Assembly: GCA_946406115.1 (NCBI GenBank)
Contig: OX291546.1
Span: 10,223,019 to 10,287,018 of the forward strand
Length of the DNA stretch: 64,000 nt
Source: Apoda limacodes
Taxonomy: Eukaryota > Arthropoda > Insecta > Lepidoptera > Limacodidae
Direction of reading: 5' to 3'
Part shown: positions 1-11,339 of the stretch, piece by piece
How the letters are laid out: each line of letters begins with the position of its first letter
Numbering within the stretch: position 1 is the stretch's first letter
Notes under the pieces: model-generated
Databases searched by the model: none
Told to the model about the DNA's origin: nothing
The model's input: the letters and a program-made list of their open reading frames with translations, nothing else
Program-made: the position numbers and the translations under genes

Positions 1-18
1 ATACTGGTTTAGGGTAGG

Positions 19-272
19 TATAACTCCCTCGCAGCCTAGTTGATCGTGTGGCTGGCTGCTGTGCAGAGGGTATGGGTTCGATTCCCGCACTGAACAAACA
101 TTTGTGTTGGTCTTGAGTCTGGTTATATGTATGTATGTATTTACAAAAAAAAAAGTATATGTATTTGTATCGTTGTCTGGTGTCCATAACGCAAGCTTTG
201 CCTACTTTGGGATCAGACGGCGCTGTGTGTAATGTCCAAAAATATTTATTTATTATTTATTTATTTATTTAT
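19..272 (+). mobile_element. tRNA-derived SINE
   Basis: The head carries a box B-like motif GGTTCGATTCC at 75-85 and a plausible degenerate box A about 35 bp upstream, the internal RNA polymerase III promoter layout of tRNA-derived SINEs. A short unique body follows, ending in a (TTTA)n-like tail near 245-272. The same head and tail recur at 11,340-11,555, and the tail alone in reverse at 63,158-63,312. SINEs encode no protein and depend on LINE enzymes. Ends are approximate. Confidence 0.7.
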
Positions 273-275
273 GAA

Positions 276-1352
276 TAGCAGTCTTTTTTTGTTACATTTA
301 TTTTTGTGCATATCGAAATTGAACGCATCTTAGTTCTTATCACTACCCTTATGATTACGCTAATTATTATTAATACAATATTACTCATATTTCTCCGAAA
401 AGTTTGTTTGCAACCTGTTAATTGCAATGGATATTGAATTTTAATTTATAGGTACATAACATTTTTTATGAAATACATTTTTAATTACAACTTAGTATAT
501 AGCTACGCCAAAGTAATTCAACCGATTTATATCCATGATATTAATATATTTATATAGAAGTAACTATATATATTTAAATGAAAAAAAAAATTTGCATGCG
601 ATTGGTAGTTGTGTCAGTGAGTGGTACTCCGTATGTCCAACTGAGTAGAACTTGCTATGAAATATCTATTATTCTTGAAATTGCTCACAACAAAAATTAT
701 GGTTCTTCGATCAAGCTTTGGCACACTCTTAATATGCACACTTATAAGTATCTTCATAATTTCATAGCAACAAAAGCTACATTATTCTATAAACTGCCTG
801 AAATTTGGGGAAAGTGTGTCGTAATGTCACACATGACAAATGGCGGCCATCTTAGGTAACATTTGGCGCACGTAATGGAGGCCAATTGCCCAAATCAAAA
901 GGCAAACAACTGTAGGTAATTCGCATGTCACAAGTTTTATTATTGCGTTCGTGTTGGACAGCATTACACCACGCCTGTCTGTCAAATGGTCTTATAATGT
1001 TCATGTGTACAATTATAGGTAGCTAAATTACCTACTATTTGCTGGAAATGGATTGATGCCGGAGTTGGTTACATTAGTTAACTGCTACGAATACTGGTAC
1101 ACTCAAAACCCCTAGTTATGGCTCCGTACTCCATAAGTTTCAACGAGACCTTATTCTTGTGTAAAAGGCAGATGACTGTTTTTCTGCAAAATAAGTGTTT
1201 TTATAATGGATTAAAAAATAATGGATTACATGTAATTAAAAAAATAAAGAGTATAAATTCTTTTTTCAATGTTTTTTGTTTGCTCCGTCGTACAAAAAGT
1301 TATACTTACATACAAGCTAATGCATAACATACTCTAAAGTAAAACAACAAAT
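276..1352. other. AT-rich stretch without recognisable gene
   Basis: I see no coding exon, RNA gene or clear transposon here. Short frames (for example 578-859 and 1,118-1,327) have low-complexity, AT-driven composition and no domain I recognise, so they are not annotated as genes. Confidence 0.5.
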
Positions 1353-1640
1353 AGAAAACCGGCCAAGTGTGAGTCAAACTCGTGCTAAGAGTCTGAATCA
1401 TTACAATAAATAAGCACTAGTATTACCATATGCCTATGTAAGTGCCATCTAGCGAAAATAGTCCAGACTAAGCAGAGAGTCAATTGTAGTTAAGGTTTTT
1501 GTGACTAGACGACACTAGTAAATAAACGTAGCTCCAGTCGTAACATTCCCCTATAGAAAACAATATTCGAAGGTAAGCAACGTCGAGCGTGGTCAGCCAT
1601 TGGACGGGTGAAAGCCTAATTTCACATTTTTCTAAGCTAA
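1353..1640 (+). mobile_element. Dispersed repeat with 5S rRNA-like module
   Basis: The element starts with the 'aaaccggccaagtg' terminus common in lepidopteran repeats, has a 'gccatctagc' block in the middle, and at 1,571-1,615 carries a segment resembling the 5S rRNA internal control region (aagcaacgtcgagcgtggtc, then a block like TTGGATGGGTGA). The same order of blocks is seen at 16,405-16,620, so this is one family rather than a chance match. No protein is encoded. Confidence 0.55.
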
Positions 1641-1650
1641 ACCATCGGTA

Positions 1651-2030
1651 TTGGCGGTATAGGTTTATGGGGGCGGCTTGAAAATCCCGACAACTAAAAA
1701 AATAACGAGTACTTACCCAGAAGATTTTTAATATTTTACAGTTTTTAGTGTCACTCCCAAACTCTAGCATGATTACATTTACAGTCGAAACTAAACACCA
1801 GGTAGCGGCTACCGTGTCCTGGCGCGACAGTAGCATGTCAAATGCGCACCTGCTCCCGCCACATTACGGCGGACTTTTCTAATGCGCGTTCTAGCCACCG
1901 TGACAGATGTGAGGTTGTAAGCGCTTTCATGTCACTTTACCACACTTATTCAGCTCCACATTTTGTCTGCGGATACAAAATCAGTCTCTATAGTGTATTA
2001 AAGCAATTAAAAAAAATAATTAATACAACT
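1651..2030. other. Unassigned stretch
   Basis: No gene or repeat family recognised. Short frames on both strands lack any family features. Confidence 0.4.
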
Positions 2031-2035
2031 CAAGC

Positions 2036-2470
2036 AAGCTGAAGTGGCAGGTGGCGTAACCAGCCTCTACGTCTGTCGGAGGACCGATATGGCCGATGGA
2101 GAAGACGTGTCCTATAGTGGAGACCCGTATCGGAAGGCAAAGCGTGGGAAACCCCCTAGCCTGATAAATCTTTGACCTTTAAACTAACAGCTCAATCAGC
2201 TAGCAAGCTAAAATGGCAATGGACATACCACATCGCTCGTCTAACCGATAACCGATGATAGGGAAGAAAGGTTAACTAGTAGCGACCACAGATTGGAAGA
2301 CGCAGCGTAGGACTGCTTCCTACCAGATGGACAGAAGATCTGGCCAGAGCTACAGGGAACCCGATGGACGCAGGTGGCTCAAGATCGGCCGTTGTGGAGA
2401 CAAGTGGGGAAGGCCTACGTTTAGCAGAAGACATCGTCCGACTTAAAGGACGCCCTTAAGTAATATTTTT
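2036..2470 (+). mobile_element. RTE-type LINE 3' end, two decayed pieces
   Basis: Two consecutive segments (about 2,036-2,150 and 2,200-2,470) each begin with the 'agctgaagtggca' type sequence that encodes the KLKWQW-like stretch near the C terminus of RTE-clade endonuclease/reverse transcriptases. The second continues through the basic 'RRW' and 'W...GRP..' region to an A/T-rich tail. Related copies are at 35,805-36,386 and 53,245-53,765. Stops and frameshifts show it is dead. Direct duplication or two insertions are both possible. Confidence 0.6.
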
Positions 2471-2714
2471 TTTTTAATATATGTCATGATGTTTTGTTTC
2501 TTTTTTTTAAAATATATCACTGTTATAAAGCTACAATATTCCTACGGACAGATTTATGATGTTTGTGTTATAGTACCTTTCTAATATTTAGGTTTCGTAC
2601 ATAACGTGGTCTTTGCATATACACACGATAGAATAAAATACTTACGGTTCAATTAGTACTTACCTAAATCTACTTTCAAAACTGGTACAAAAAACTCGTC
2701 ACTTTAAAAGTGTA

Positions 2715-2960
2715 ATCTTCGTCACTATAAAAGGCGCTGGCTTTAATCGAACACACCGTATCTAAGTACAACTTTATACTCGGGTTATCATCTGCGTATA
2801 ATGAGTCCCACTCGGTGAGAGTCCATCAGCGTCGATACCGCGGAGAGACTCCATCCATCATCCTGGACGACTAATTGCCTGCTACCTTGCTTCGTTCCTT
2901 GTCCTTTTAAACCTCAAATGACCTTGTGTAATGGGCACGCGATATAATGTATACTCATAC
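2715..2960 (+). promoter_or_regulatory. TATA-containing, LTR-like or promoter-like segment
   Basis: A clean TATAAAAGG box lies at about 2,727, followed by GC-richer sequence (2,740-2,910) unlike the flanks. This resembles the U3/R region of an LTR or a core promoter, but no paired LTR or downstream exon is recognised. The call is inference. Confidence 0.25.
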
Positions 2961-3244
2961 GTATAATCTTAATCCTAACTGATATATATATATGGAAAAT
3001 CTGTTTGTTTGTTTTAGCTTTGCGTCACTATGGAGAAACTAATTGTGCTGATTTTTGGCGTGGAAATTATTAAAGGGATGAAAAGGACACAGAAAATTCC
3101 AAATCCAGAAAAAAGGTGTAAACGAATTTTGTGTGGACAAACTATAGCTTGCTATAGCCAACTTCCTAGATCCTTGCTAAATCCCATGCTAAGAAATAAT
3201 GATTTGTTACTTAATGAGAAAAAACCAAATGTGTTTGATTTACA

Positions 3245-3510
3245 TTACCAAATGTTAGTCAGATCCAGACATGTATTAATATTAATGGCGAGCAATAAGT
3301 ACTTGTTGATTCAACAGTCTTTCTTGGCATAACGCTGGACTCCAAACTTCAATGGGTCCTCATATTCAGAACTTAGCCAAAAATCTTAGCTCTGCTGTGT
3401 ATGTGATCAAAAAAATAGGACAATTGACCGATGTCGACACTGCAAAAATAGTATATTTTAGCTATTGCGATAGTTTAATGACATATTATCTTATTGTGCG
3501 GTAGCGCTGT
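3245..3510 (+). mobile_element. LINE reverse transcriptase C-terminal fragment
   Basis: In the frame containing 'FLGITLDSKLQW' (about 3,320-3,355) the translation matches the conserved segment just downstream of the palm domain in jockey/CR1-type LINEs, then 'IKKIGQLTDVDTAKIVYFSY' and a stop. A related segment occurs at 18,770-19,306. The upstream part is in a different frame, so it is a truncated, frameshifted remnant. Confidence 0.65.
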
Positions 3511-4369
3511 TGATGTAAATTCAAAAAAAATATTATTTCAAAACTTTGATGATTCAAAATTTTTTGTAACAACCTAATTTGAATAGAAAAATACACTTTG
3601 ACTATGATAACCATATCTAGCATAGGTAAAGCCGAGGGTAAAAGCTAACATTCGTTAATTATTTTTGAAGCGAAAAGCAAAAAAAAGAATCAAAAATGAA
3701 AATGCAAAAAGACTTAAAGAAATTTGGAAATAAATAAGAGAGAAAGAAAATCAAACAGGGCTTCATGAAATATTGTTTCCTACATTTTTACTGATAAAGA
3801 TGTACAAACTTGATCACGTTTTAGGAAATGCTATATTAGAAAATCATTAGGTATAGAAAGATTTAATGCATGGAATTTAAATACAAAGTCCTTCTTTGTA
3901 TATAACCGAATACAAAAAGACGCTTTTTCTTACCCGAAGAATGCACCTAGTTTGGACGTGAGCTGAAGAAAAGCCACGCTGTACCTACTTAGTTTTCTAC
4001 TGAAAGTCCAATCCTAATTCATCATCACAATCGCCTTCCCAAGGCTTCAATTTTTTCCTATTTTTGAAACTAATTTCGAGTACGAAATGAAAATTTTTAT
4101 TTATTTTATTTAAGGATTATTTTATTTAAAAAAAATATTTTTATTAGTTATTGTATTAAATTAATTTTAAAACATTTTACTAACAAAATAAAACAACTAA
4201 CTTTTTAGTAACGAAAAATATATGTAACTAAAACTATTTATTTAAGACAACAGAAATACAATTATAACTGTAAACTGACAATTGTAAAAATAAGTAGGTA
4301 TCTGAAAACGATACTCTTTAATATAGAGAAGCAAAAAAAAATTCTACATCTAAATCACAAACAATCCAC
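3511..4369. other. AT-rich stretch, no gene seen
   Basis: Possibly includes decayed LINE 3' sequence near 3,650-4,020, but I cannot support it. Otherwise low-complexity AT-rich DNA. Confidence 0.35.
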
Positions 4370-4640
4370 TCCATCATCCGAGCGCCAGCGGCGACTACCG
4401 ACTACTTACGAACTCGGGCAGTCCATTGGCAAATAAACGAAGGCCGAGGACAGACTAGAGCTCGATCGCTCCATCAAAAGGGGTAGCTCGATTAAGTGTC
4501 GGTTTGAGTTTTATTTGCTTCGTACGGCAGGGCGAGGGTCGGCCGTGTGAGCCGCGGCGCCGCATTAATCATTAACGTAGCCTGCCTAATGACACCGCCG
4601 AAACGGCCCGTCTAGTGATGTGCGAACGCATGGTGTCGAG
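4370..4640. promoter_or_regulatory. GC-rich island, candidate conserved non-coding DNA
   Basis: About 270 bp of mixed, GC-rich sequence stand out sharply from AT-rich surroundings and match no repeat elsewhere in the window. The segment includes ATTAATCATTAA-type homeodomain-like sites around 4,563-4,576. No long frame crosses it. A cis-regulatory element of a neighbouring host gene is possible; this is inference from composition only. Confidence 0.3.
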
Positions 4641-6005
4641 TTGTCGATGAAGATAAAACGGTTTTTTTAATGAGTAGAAGCATCGATAGGCACACAGTGA
4701 AGTCCATAAATATCTGAAAATCCGTTGCAGCGACTGCCTTTTTTGACTAATTTGTATTGTTTAGTGAAAAGTTTATAAATAATCAACCTTTTTTAAAAGA
4801 TACATTGGAGTTTATACTTGATGTAACTAATACTTGTATTAATCAAATCAAAATTTATATTGTATTAAATATTGCATATTTTTTGTACTACAAAATGTAA
4901 ATGATGGATCAATACATGTTCCGCTATTATACTGTTAATTATTGCAAAACATATCCTTACAGGCAAATTAAACAAATTCTTTGTGATTAAAACATAAAAT
5001 TAATTTACATAGATGCAAAGTAATAATGAAATAAAGACTATATACCTGTGAGCATTAACAAAATTAGGAATATGTACTAAGGTATAACTCTGACTTTTCA
5101 AACTTTTAATTTAACCAAATCTCTTAATTTTATCAAAAGATACTGACAAGCATTATCGATACTACTAACATATCGTTACTAACAATTTGTTTTGCACATC
5201 ACTACAGTCGATATTAGATGTCGCTATTAACTCCGCAAAACGTAATTAATCGAATAAGTTTATGATTGATATAACCAGTTTTGGGGGCGCTTAATCCACT
5301 TTCCCAATTCCTAAGACCCTGGATGCTTTTATAAAGTTATCCTTTAAGGAAATTGATTGGGTCTATAACGTCGTAACGGATTTTGTAATGATACAATTCA
5401 ATTACGAGTTATATCCACTCACCATAGAGTTCGTGGAAGCATGAATAATTAACTGAAAGGAAATAAAACAATTAAGTTAAGTGTAAGTTAGACAAACTTT
5501 ATGTCGATGCCCATAATTTTGCTTAAGTTTAATGATGGAGGGCAAGTTACTACCACATTTGAATAGTTACGTAAAGTGGCGTAATAGTATATTAAAAACG
5601 ACCTTGCAAAAAGTCTTGCAAACAAGATAAACATGTTCCTTGGCCCCCGAAACCCTCTAACAGGTGTCAGTTTCCTAAGATCGGAAAATTTCTCGATTAT
5701 AGCCAAAACCTCAAAAGTTGATCGATCTTATAAATTCTTTTTCACCATTGCCACTCGAAAAAGGGCATTTTATTCATCGATTACAGTGAATAAAACTCAC
5801 TTATACTCAATGAGTGAATAAAAACATTTTGAATTTGGAAAAATTGTCAAACTGTTATTGTTATTGTGGTTGTTTTATGTCATTGTTCTCTTATCACCCG
5901 GTTATAATTACCGAATATTTACCAAAATGTGATAATAGTACTTTTTAATTTCTCGCAGTCAACGGTTGTAATAAGAGTATACAACACGTAAAAATATATA
6001 TATCT
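4641..6005. other. AT-rich stretch, no gene seen
   Basis: Only short frames with AT-driven composition. No repeat family recognised. Confidence 0.4.
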
Positions 6006-6009
6006 CGGT

Positions 6010-6135
6010 CCTTTGTAATCCTCGCTCTGCTCAGGATTCTACTATAGAATCCTTCGCTGCTCTCGGGATCCAACTTAGTCCCTCGAATTAAATTCTCTTT
6101 TTTTACTTGTTGTATAATCTACTATTACTCTTCTT
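6010..6135 (+). repeat. Dispersed repeat shared with 14,040-14,180
   Basis: The segments share blocks such as 'atagaatccttc.ctgct', a 'gggat.caactta' block, and 'ttcacttgttg..caatctactatta'. This identifies a repeat family of unknown class with two diverged copies in the window. Confidence 0.5.
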
Positions 6136-6614
6136 TATAAAGCTTATGTCAAATGGATATTAGCCTATGTTGTATTCTTTGGAGTTCAATATTATTTACG
6201 GAAACAAACTAGTGATATATTGATAGTAATGTAATGTACAGTGAGTGAATTCTGCTCGTTAACTATGAATATATTTGCATATTGCTACATCAAATAACTT
6301 TGGAAATCGCCTGTGCAAGACAGACAGGAATAAAACATAGTGATTTAATAGTTTTGTTATTTTCTAATTAGGTTACTATCTGTTGAGATTATCTGGCAGA
6401 AATCACCATACGGCGATAACATCGCCTAATGTTAATTATTTACCGATTTCAAAAAAGGAGATTCTCAATTCATCAGAATCTGTTATTGTTGTTCGAAGTG
6501 AGGTAGGGCACAGTGAGTACTCGGTCGAATAAGCCGCCCGAACAATGAAATCGGGGCATACCGAGTACTTACTCGAATGAGCATCCCAAACTGGAGAAGT
6601 ACCCCTATCCATCC

Positions 6615-6975
6615 TTCATTACGGTTATCACACTCGTATTTATGCGTGCCTATACAGGTCTCAAAGCAGTGTCACGCACGTAGCTCGACTCTTCACGCAC
6701 CTGAGTTTGATCACTGACAAAATTCTAGAGCAATATCCCACAGCAGACCTAGTTATTTTGGGAGACTTTAACGTTCACCACCGTGAATGGCTCTGTTCTT
6801 GAACCAATAACTTCGCAGGTATATCTGCGTATGAATAGTGCTCCGACCTATGGATTCTCTCAGCTGGTACATTTTCCAACGAGAATACCAGATATAGACG
6901 ACCATACGAGCTATTTACTACTACTTCTACGCTACTTCTGCTGATTACACGTCCGGACGGATATTCCGTTTTTTT
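6615..6975 (+). mobile_element. LINE AP-endonuclease fragment
   Basis: Translation gives an 'RIYACLYRS'-like start, the strong motif LGDFN (about 6,760-6,775) followed by HHREW, and then 'HFPTRIPDIDDHTS', all typical of the apurinic-endonuclease domain of R1/jockey-group LINEs. GDFN lies near the catalytic region of the nuclease. The copy has stops and a frameshift and ends in a T-run. Sibling fragments are at 36,393-37,070 and 44,060-44,360. Confidence 0.75.
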
Positions 6976-7241
6976 TATATGTATGATCCCCGATTACTTA
7001 AAGACGCCTGGATCGAATCGAGATTTTTTTTTTAATTTAAAAGGATGTACTTCCCAGGTGGTCCTATATTAATGTAATGAATTTTAAACTTTTAAGTAAA
7101 AAAAATAATATACGTTAATTTGAATTTGGATTTGGAACTGGTTTTATGATAATGATTGTTTAAAAATTAGTTACGAGTAAAGATGTTTTTAGTGTACTAA
7201 CGAGAAAAAAAGCTTCTAAACTTCAAACTGTAATTCAGATC

Positions 7242-7666
7242 CTGGAGGCCTACAACTGATATCAGTTTCAATCATAAAATCCTACGGCGATCGAGAAATC
7301 TACTAAATTGGTACTCTTGAACGTTGTTGTAGCGCTCAATCGAGAATGGAATTTGGTGGCCCATTTCGGAAATAAAATCCTATACAAATATTAAAATCGA
7401 TACTCTTTGAGCCATCGGATCGAGAGTGAAATTAGATACGATGATCTGTGAAAAGAAATGTCAAAATTCTAAATCAACAAAACAAAACTGTTGCTACGAA
7501 AATTTAACTTTCACTTTAATTTTTATTAGTTTCAGTATTATTTTTATATTTTGTAATTTGTGATTCCGAAATGTGTGCAATCCCAATTTCAATCTAATCG
7601 CAATTTGGTTTAGGAGTACCGATAGAGATCCAGTTTAAAATTGGGATATCAGTTGTAGGCCTCCAG
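7242..7666. mobile_element. MITE with 22-bp perfect terminal inverted repeats
   Basis: The 22 bases at 7,242-7,263 (starting CTGGAGGCC) are the exact reverse complement of 7,645-7,666. The 425-bp interior has no frame and is non-coding, so this is a non-autonomous DNA transposon. I could not define a confident target-site duplication, so the superfamily is unknown. Confidence 0.65.
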
Positions 7667-8218
7667 ATTTGAGGAAATAAGTAATTATTCTTACCATTTT
7701 AGATTTCGTTTTAGTTCTTCTTGAAACCGGTTTCTTTGTTAAAAAGTTTTTATTTCATAAGTGTGTATTTTGTTTGTGAATAAATAATTAATGAGAAATT
7801 AGTTAATTGCAATTGCGTCAATTTATTATTATTTAGGCGCCCACGAGTGCCATATGACTGTTTTCAACTAATATTAAGTAAATACTAATATTAGTGTTAT
7901 AAAGTTAATATTTAATGGAATGGATGGTTGATATTTATTGAAAATATAGTTTTGATATTTATTTTTCCAAAAATATTCATAGTCATAATTTGCTAAAAAT
8001 TAAAAAAAAACTAAAATAAAAAGTAAAATAAACGTAAACGGTGTGGTAAAGGGTGTTATATGAGCAAGTATTGAAAGCAAACTTTTAACTCGTTATATTT
8101 TCTATATGTTTTATATTTTCTGTCCGTTTATATCTGGACTATTTTTACTAGATAAATAATATTATGAAGATACTGTATTATGGTGATAGAAGTATAATTT
8201 ATAATAAAAGTAATGGCG
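7667..8218. other. AT-rich stretch, no gene seen
   Basis: No coding or repeat signal recognised. Confidence 0.4.
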
Positions 8219-8245
8219 TATAATATATATATATATATATATACT
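8219..8245. repeat. (TA)n microsatellite
   Basis: Alternating TA run directly abutting the repeat that follows. Confidence 0.9.
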
Positions 8246-8515
8246 AGGTGACCGGGCAGACGTTGTCCTGCATGATACTGACTGCGCTGATAAAATTTGA
8301 AGGTGTTTTGGACTGCCTCATCTGAATTGAATTTGCTGCAGTCGGATGTAGGACAACGGCTGCCCGGTCAGCGACATCTGCCGGGCTGATTTGTGAATCT
8401 AAACCATCCAGGGCGCCACCCAAATGCATCCAAAAAAAATCATTCAAATCAGTCCAGCCGTTTAGGAGGAGTTAAGTGACATACACACGTACAGTAGAAT
8501 TATATATATAAAGAT
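8246..8515 (+). mobile_element. Lepidopteran non-autonomous repeat, longer copy
   Basis: Starts 'aggtgaccgggcag' and ends 'agtagaattatatatataaagat'. Its last 130 bp (from 'gctgatttgtgaatct') match 46,838-46,968 closely. The 'cattcaaatcagtccag..gtttaggaggag' block is familiar from lepidopteran genomes. Class is uncertain (MITE or Helitron-like). Confidence 0.6.
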
Positions 8516-8635
8516 ATATAATTATAATAAATAGTTACTCTTGCATTTATAATATAAGTATGGATTTCAAGCAACTGTTACGCAAAAGGATTATTCCTTA
8601 GTGTAAGACTGTCCTGATCGTTTGTTAACCGTAGT

Positions 8636-8880
8636 TTTTTTTTTATACACAAGCTTACGGTCCGCCTGATGGTAAGCGGTCACCGTAGCCTATGGACGCT
8701 TTCAACACCAGGGGTATCACTCGCGCGTTGCCGACCCTTCAGAAATCTAATAACTTCTTTCTTGAAGAACTCCATACTTTAGTCCTTGGCAGGGAGCTCA
8801 TTCCACAACTTAAGCGTTCGCAAGAGGAAGTTTCTCCGTTGCGTTTTCATAACCGTGGTACCCCGGGTACCACTAATCTT
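8636..8880 (-). mobile_element. LINE 3' end with poly-A
   Basis: On the minus strand the sequence runs through a decayed C-terminal coding stretch (the 'FLKGRQRA'-type region), the block 'ggtgaccgcttaccatcagg', 'aagcttgtgtat' and a poly-A tail (T-run at 8,636-8,645). This is the 3' end of a LINE family with further copies at 17,000-17,570, 19,553-19,630, 21,935-22,255 and 51,780-52,265. The frame is broken. Confidence 0.7.
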
Positions 8881-8911
8881 TTGCATGTTGCATGTATGCA
8901 TAAATACACGT

Positions 8912-9102
8912 GTTTTCTTTCTTTCTCCTTTTTAACGACTTCAAAAAAGAGGAGATTCTTAGTTTGACCTGTATGTAAGTATGAATGTATGTATATATAA
9001 ATGTTATAAATGTATGTTGGTATGGATACCCATGGTCCCATACAGGTCAAACTGAGAACCTCCTTTTTTGAAGTCCGTTAAAAAAGAGAAGAAAGAAAAT
9101 AC
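8912..9102. mobile_element. Small foldback element with about 64-bp arms
   Basis: Bases 8,912-8,975 and 9,039-9,102 are near-perfect inverted repeats separated by about 63 bp. Each arm contains the 'ttttaacgacttcaaaaaag' type block, familiar from lepidopteran repeat termini and also seen at 62,455-62,501. The transcript would fold into a long hairpin. No coding capacity. Confidence 0.75.
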
Positions 9103-9104
9103 AG

Positions 9105-9540
9105 ATCTGCCATATCCGTTTGACCAGATCTTAGGAAGCTGTGTAGGAAGATGACACCAACGCTGGTCCACCAGACACTAACCAGTACCTTTTTTTTGAG
9201 TCAACGTTCGATTGGGGCAGGATTTAGCCGGTTCTCCTGGATTTAACCACTGTGATGAGCGTTTCCTATTATCGTATAAAATCCGTTTTTCATCACAAGT
9301 AATTACGATTCAAAATCCCCTCGTTATTGTGATGGTTGAGTAACGTGACGCAGCAGTTGACGCGTGTTTGTTGGTTTGCTTCACTTAGTTCAAGTTTTTC
9401 AAGCTTTTTCACTTTTCCAATTTGTTTCAAATGATTTGAAATGGTTTCATCACTCACACCAAAGTCGGATTCGATTCCACGATCACTTTCAATTCCTTAT
9501 TGACAACAAATGAATTATTACATTGAAAACGCAAATAGAC
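9105..9540 (-). pseudogene. mariner transposase fragment
   Basis: The minus strand translates, with frame changes, to mariner-like transposase: a 'VSDETISNHLKQIGKVKKLEKL'-like region (shown in part, about 9,480-9,385), the TCDEK motif containing the first catalytic aspartate (about 9,288-9,302), 'DNRKRS.QWL.PGEP', and a 'WWTS'-like segment near 9,165. The ends and the later catalytic acids are missing or unreadable. It is a dead internal fragment. Confidence 0.7.
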
Positions 9541-9702
9541 AAGCTTAAAATTGAAATAAATTTGAATTTTAAAACTCTTAACCAAACGCCGGCTTTTTGA
9601 GATAAAAGTGGCCAGTTCTATAAAACATTAATTTCATATGTAAGGACCTAATATTATTTTATGAATACTAATAAGTAACCTTTATCTTATGTTTATTGGT
9701 TT

Positions 9703-9850
9703 TAAGGGTTCCGTACCAAAAGTGTGCCAACGGAGCCCTATTACTAAGCTTATACGGTGTCTGACTGTCTGTCAGACCATTAAATGGCTCTATCTTTTTT
9801 ACCGAAATTTTAGACCGAAATAAGTGTAAGCCTGAAATTTACACAGAATG
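9703..9850 (+). mobile_element. 'gggttccgtac' family repeat, partial
   Basis: Opens with 'aagggttccgtacc', then 'ccctattactaag' and 'ctgactgtctgtc', the start of a repeat abundant in Lepidoptera. The fullest copy here is 50,355-50,640. Truncated at its right side. Confidence 0.55.
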
Positions 9851-10039
9851 TGTGTTATATATGGCGATGAAATAATAAAAATAAATTTAATTTAAAAAGT
9901 AGTTAAAAAAAGTTTTACATTTGATGCCTCAACTGTTTGTTATCTATAATGAATATTAATTATGGACATGACATAATATGTTTGGAAATGGGAAATTTTT
10001 AAAAAATCCGACCATATTCATAGTGATAAGCGATTAACA

Positions 10040-10115
10040 CGTTGAGCGCCATGTGTATCCTTTTGGAAACACAAAGTGTCACCTCCTGAGGCCACGTGTA
10101 TCTTTTTGGAAACAC
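10040..10115. repeat. Short tandem duplication
   Basis: Two adjacent copies of 'gccaYgtgtatcYttttgg' with trailing 'aaacac' lie about 43-47 bp apart. Purely structural. Confidence 0.55.
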
Positions 10116-10359
10116 GGGTAGTGCTTCAGTGCGAAGCCAGTGTGTTACCAAAAGAATACAAATTTTAATACATTTTACTATGGAGTCCCATCCGCCTGGC
10201 CTCCAGGCAATTTTAAGTCTAAGTTAGCACTCTGTACTACTGAAATGTCAAAATTTAATAAAAAAAAAGACAGAAATTTCCTAAAAGCATTTCTCTTATT
10301 ACCGACTCCCTAAAATCTGTAATCTTGAGAGGGTTTCACGTGTATATTCTGACAACAAA

Positions 10360-10690
10360 AATGAAGCGTTCACAAGAAATTTTCTGTACCATTTTACGCA
10401 GCGCCTCAAGGCTGAGCCACATGGGCCCGGACAAAGATTTTGACTCCAAACTACTTCAGGGGCCACATGTTTTTCAAACAGAGAAAATGTGGGAAATTCA
10501 AGGAAAATCATGTTTTATTTTACCAAAAAATTGTATCAAAATATGGCCTCTGACAAAGCTTTTCACTCCAAATTTTTCAGATGGTCCACGTGTTTTTATT
10601 TGGCTGACAGATAAAATGTGGAAAAATCTAGAAAAATCACATTTTCAGTTTTTCCAAAAATTTGTACCAAAGTACATTACAAAGGGTTTT
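10360..10690 (+). repeat. Diverged about 122-bp tandem repeat with open frame
   Basis: 'gacaaagattttgactccaa' near 10,430 recurs as 'gacaaagcttttcactccaa' near 10,551. The following blocks (cca.gtgtttt, agaaaatgtggg.aat, tttaccaaaaaattgta) recur at the same spacing. A 122-codon frame spans 10,325-10,690, probably because the period is not a multiple of three but stop codons are rare. No protein family is recognised. Confidence 0.5.
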
Positions 10691-10699
10691 TAAACAAGA

Positions 10700-11335
10700 A
10701 AATGATAAGTCCGTAAAATGGCGGTCAACGTGTTCAGTTTCTTAGACCTGTCTAATCGAAACAACTATACTACAACTAAAAAAGTTAAGGTTAAGTTAAG
10801 GCTAAGTTTGGCTGTGCAGAGAGGTAATGCTACCAGTGTCAATGGTACTATACCAAATAAAATATTATTTTTACGAGTCTGGGGTTTTATTTTTAATTAG
10901 GTTTTATTTATTTTTTGTTAGGGATTTAGTGAAGATAATTTTAGTTTTTTTACAAACAAATAAATAATCCGCACATAAATCTGGCCATGTATGTCCCTAT
11001 ATATAGGTATTAAAAATATTCTTACTTCACAGCACATCAAACACTTATTTGAAGTTGATGAGAGAAGATTGACTTCATTTAAAAACGGTGTTCGCACACC
11101 CTTGAGCACTTCCAATGAACCGACGATAAAAATCGGTACATAAAGTGGAGGGAAAACGGATGGGGGTGGAGGGATGCAATTTTTAATATTTCACGAGCCA
11201 ATACACACTTATTAAGTGAGTGTACAAAAAATTTGACGAGTTAAGGGGCACATAGCAGCAGACTAGTACCGCCTTTAGATACTTTTGAATTACTGTAAGT
11301 TAATTTCAAAATTCCAAATATTGTATAATATACAA
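10700..11335. other. AT-rich stretch, no gene seen
   Basis: No gene or repeat family recognised. Confidence 0.35.
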
Positions 11336-11339
11336 CTTC

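Noticed and set aside
578..859. 93-codon frame as a possible host gene
   Set aside because: No domain, no splice-linked partner, low-complexity composition.
8692..8967. 91-codon plus-strand frame
   Set aside because: It is antisense to the LINE 3' end and runs into the foldback arm.
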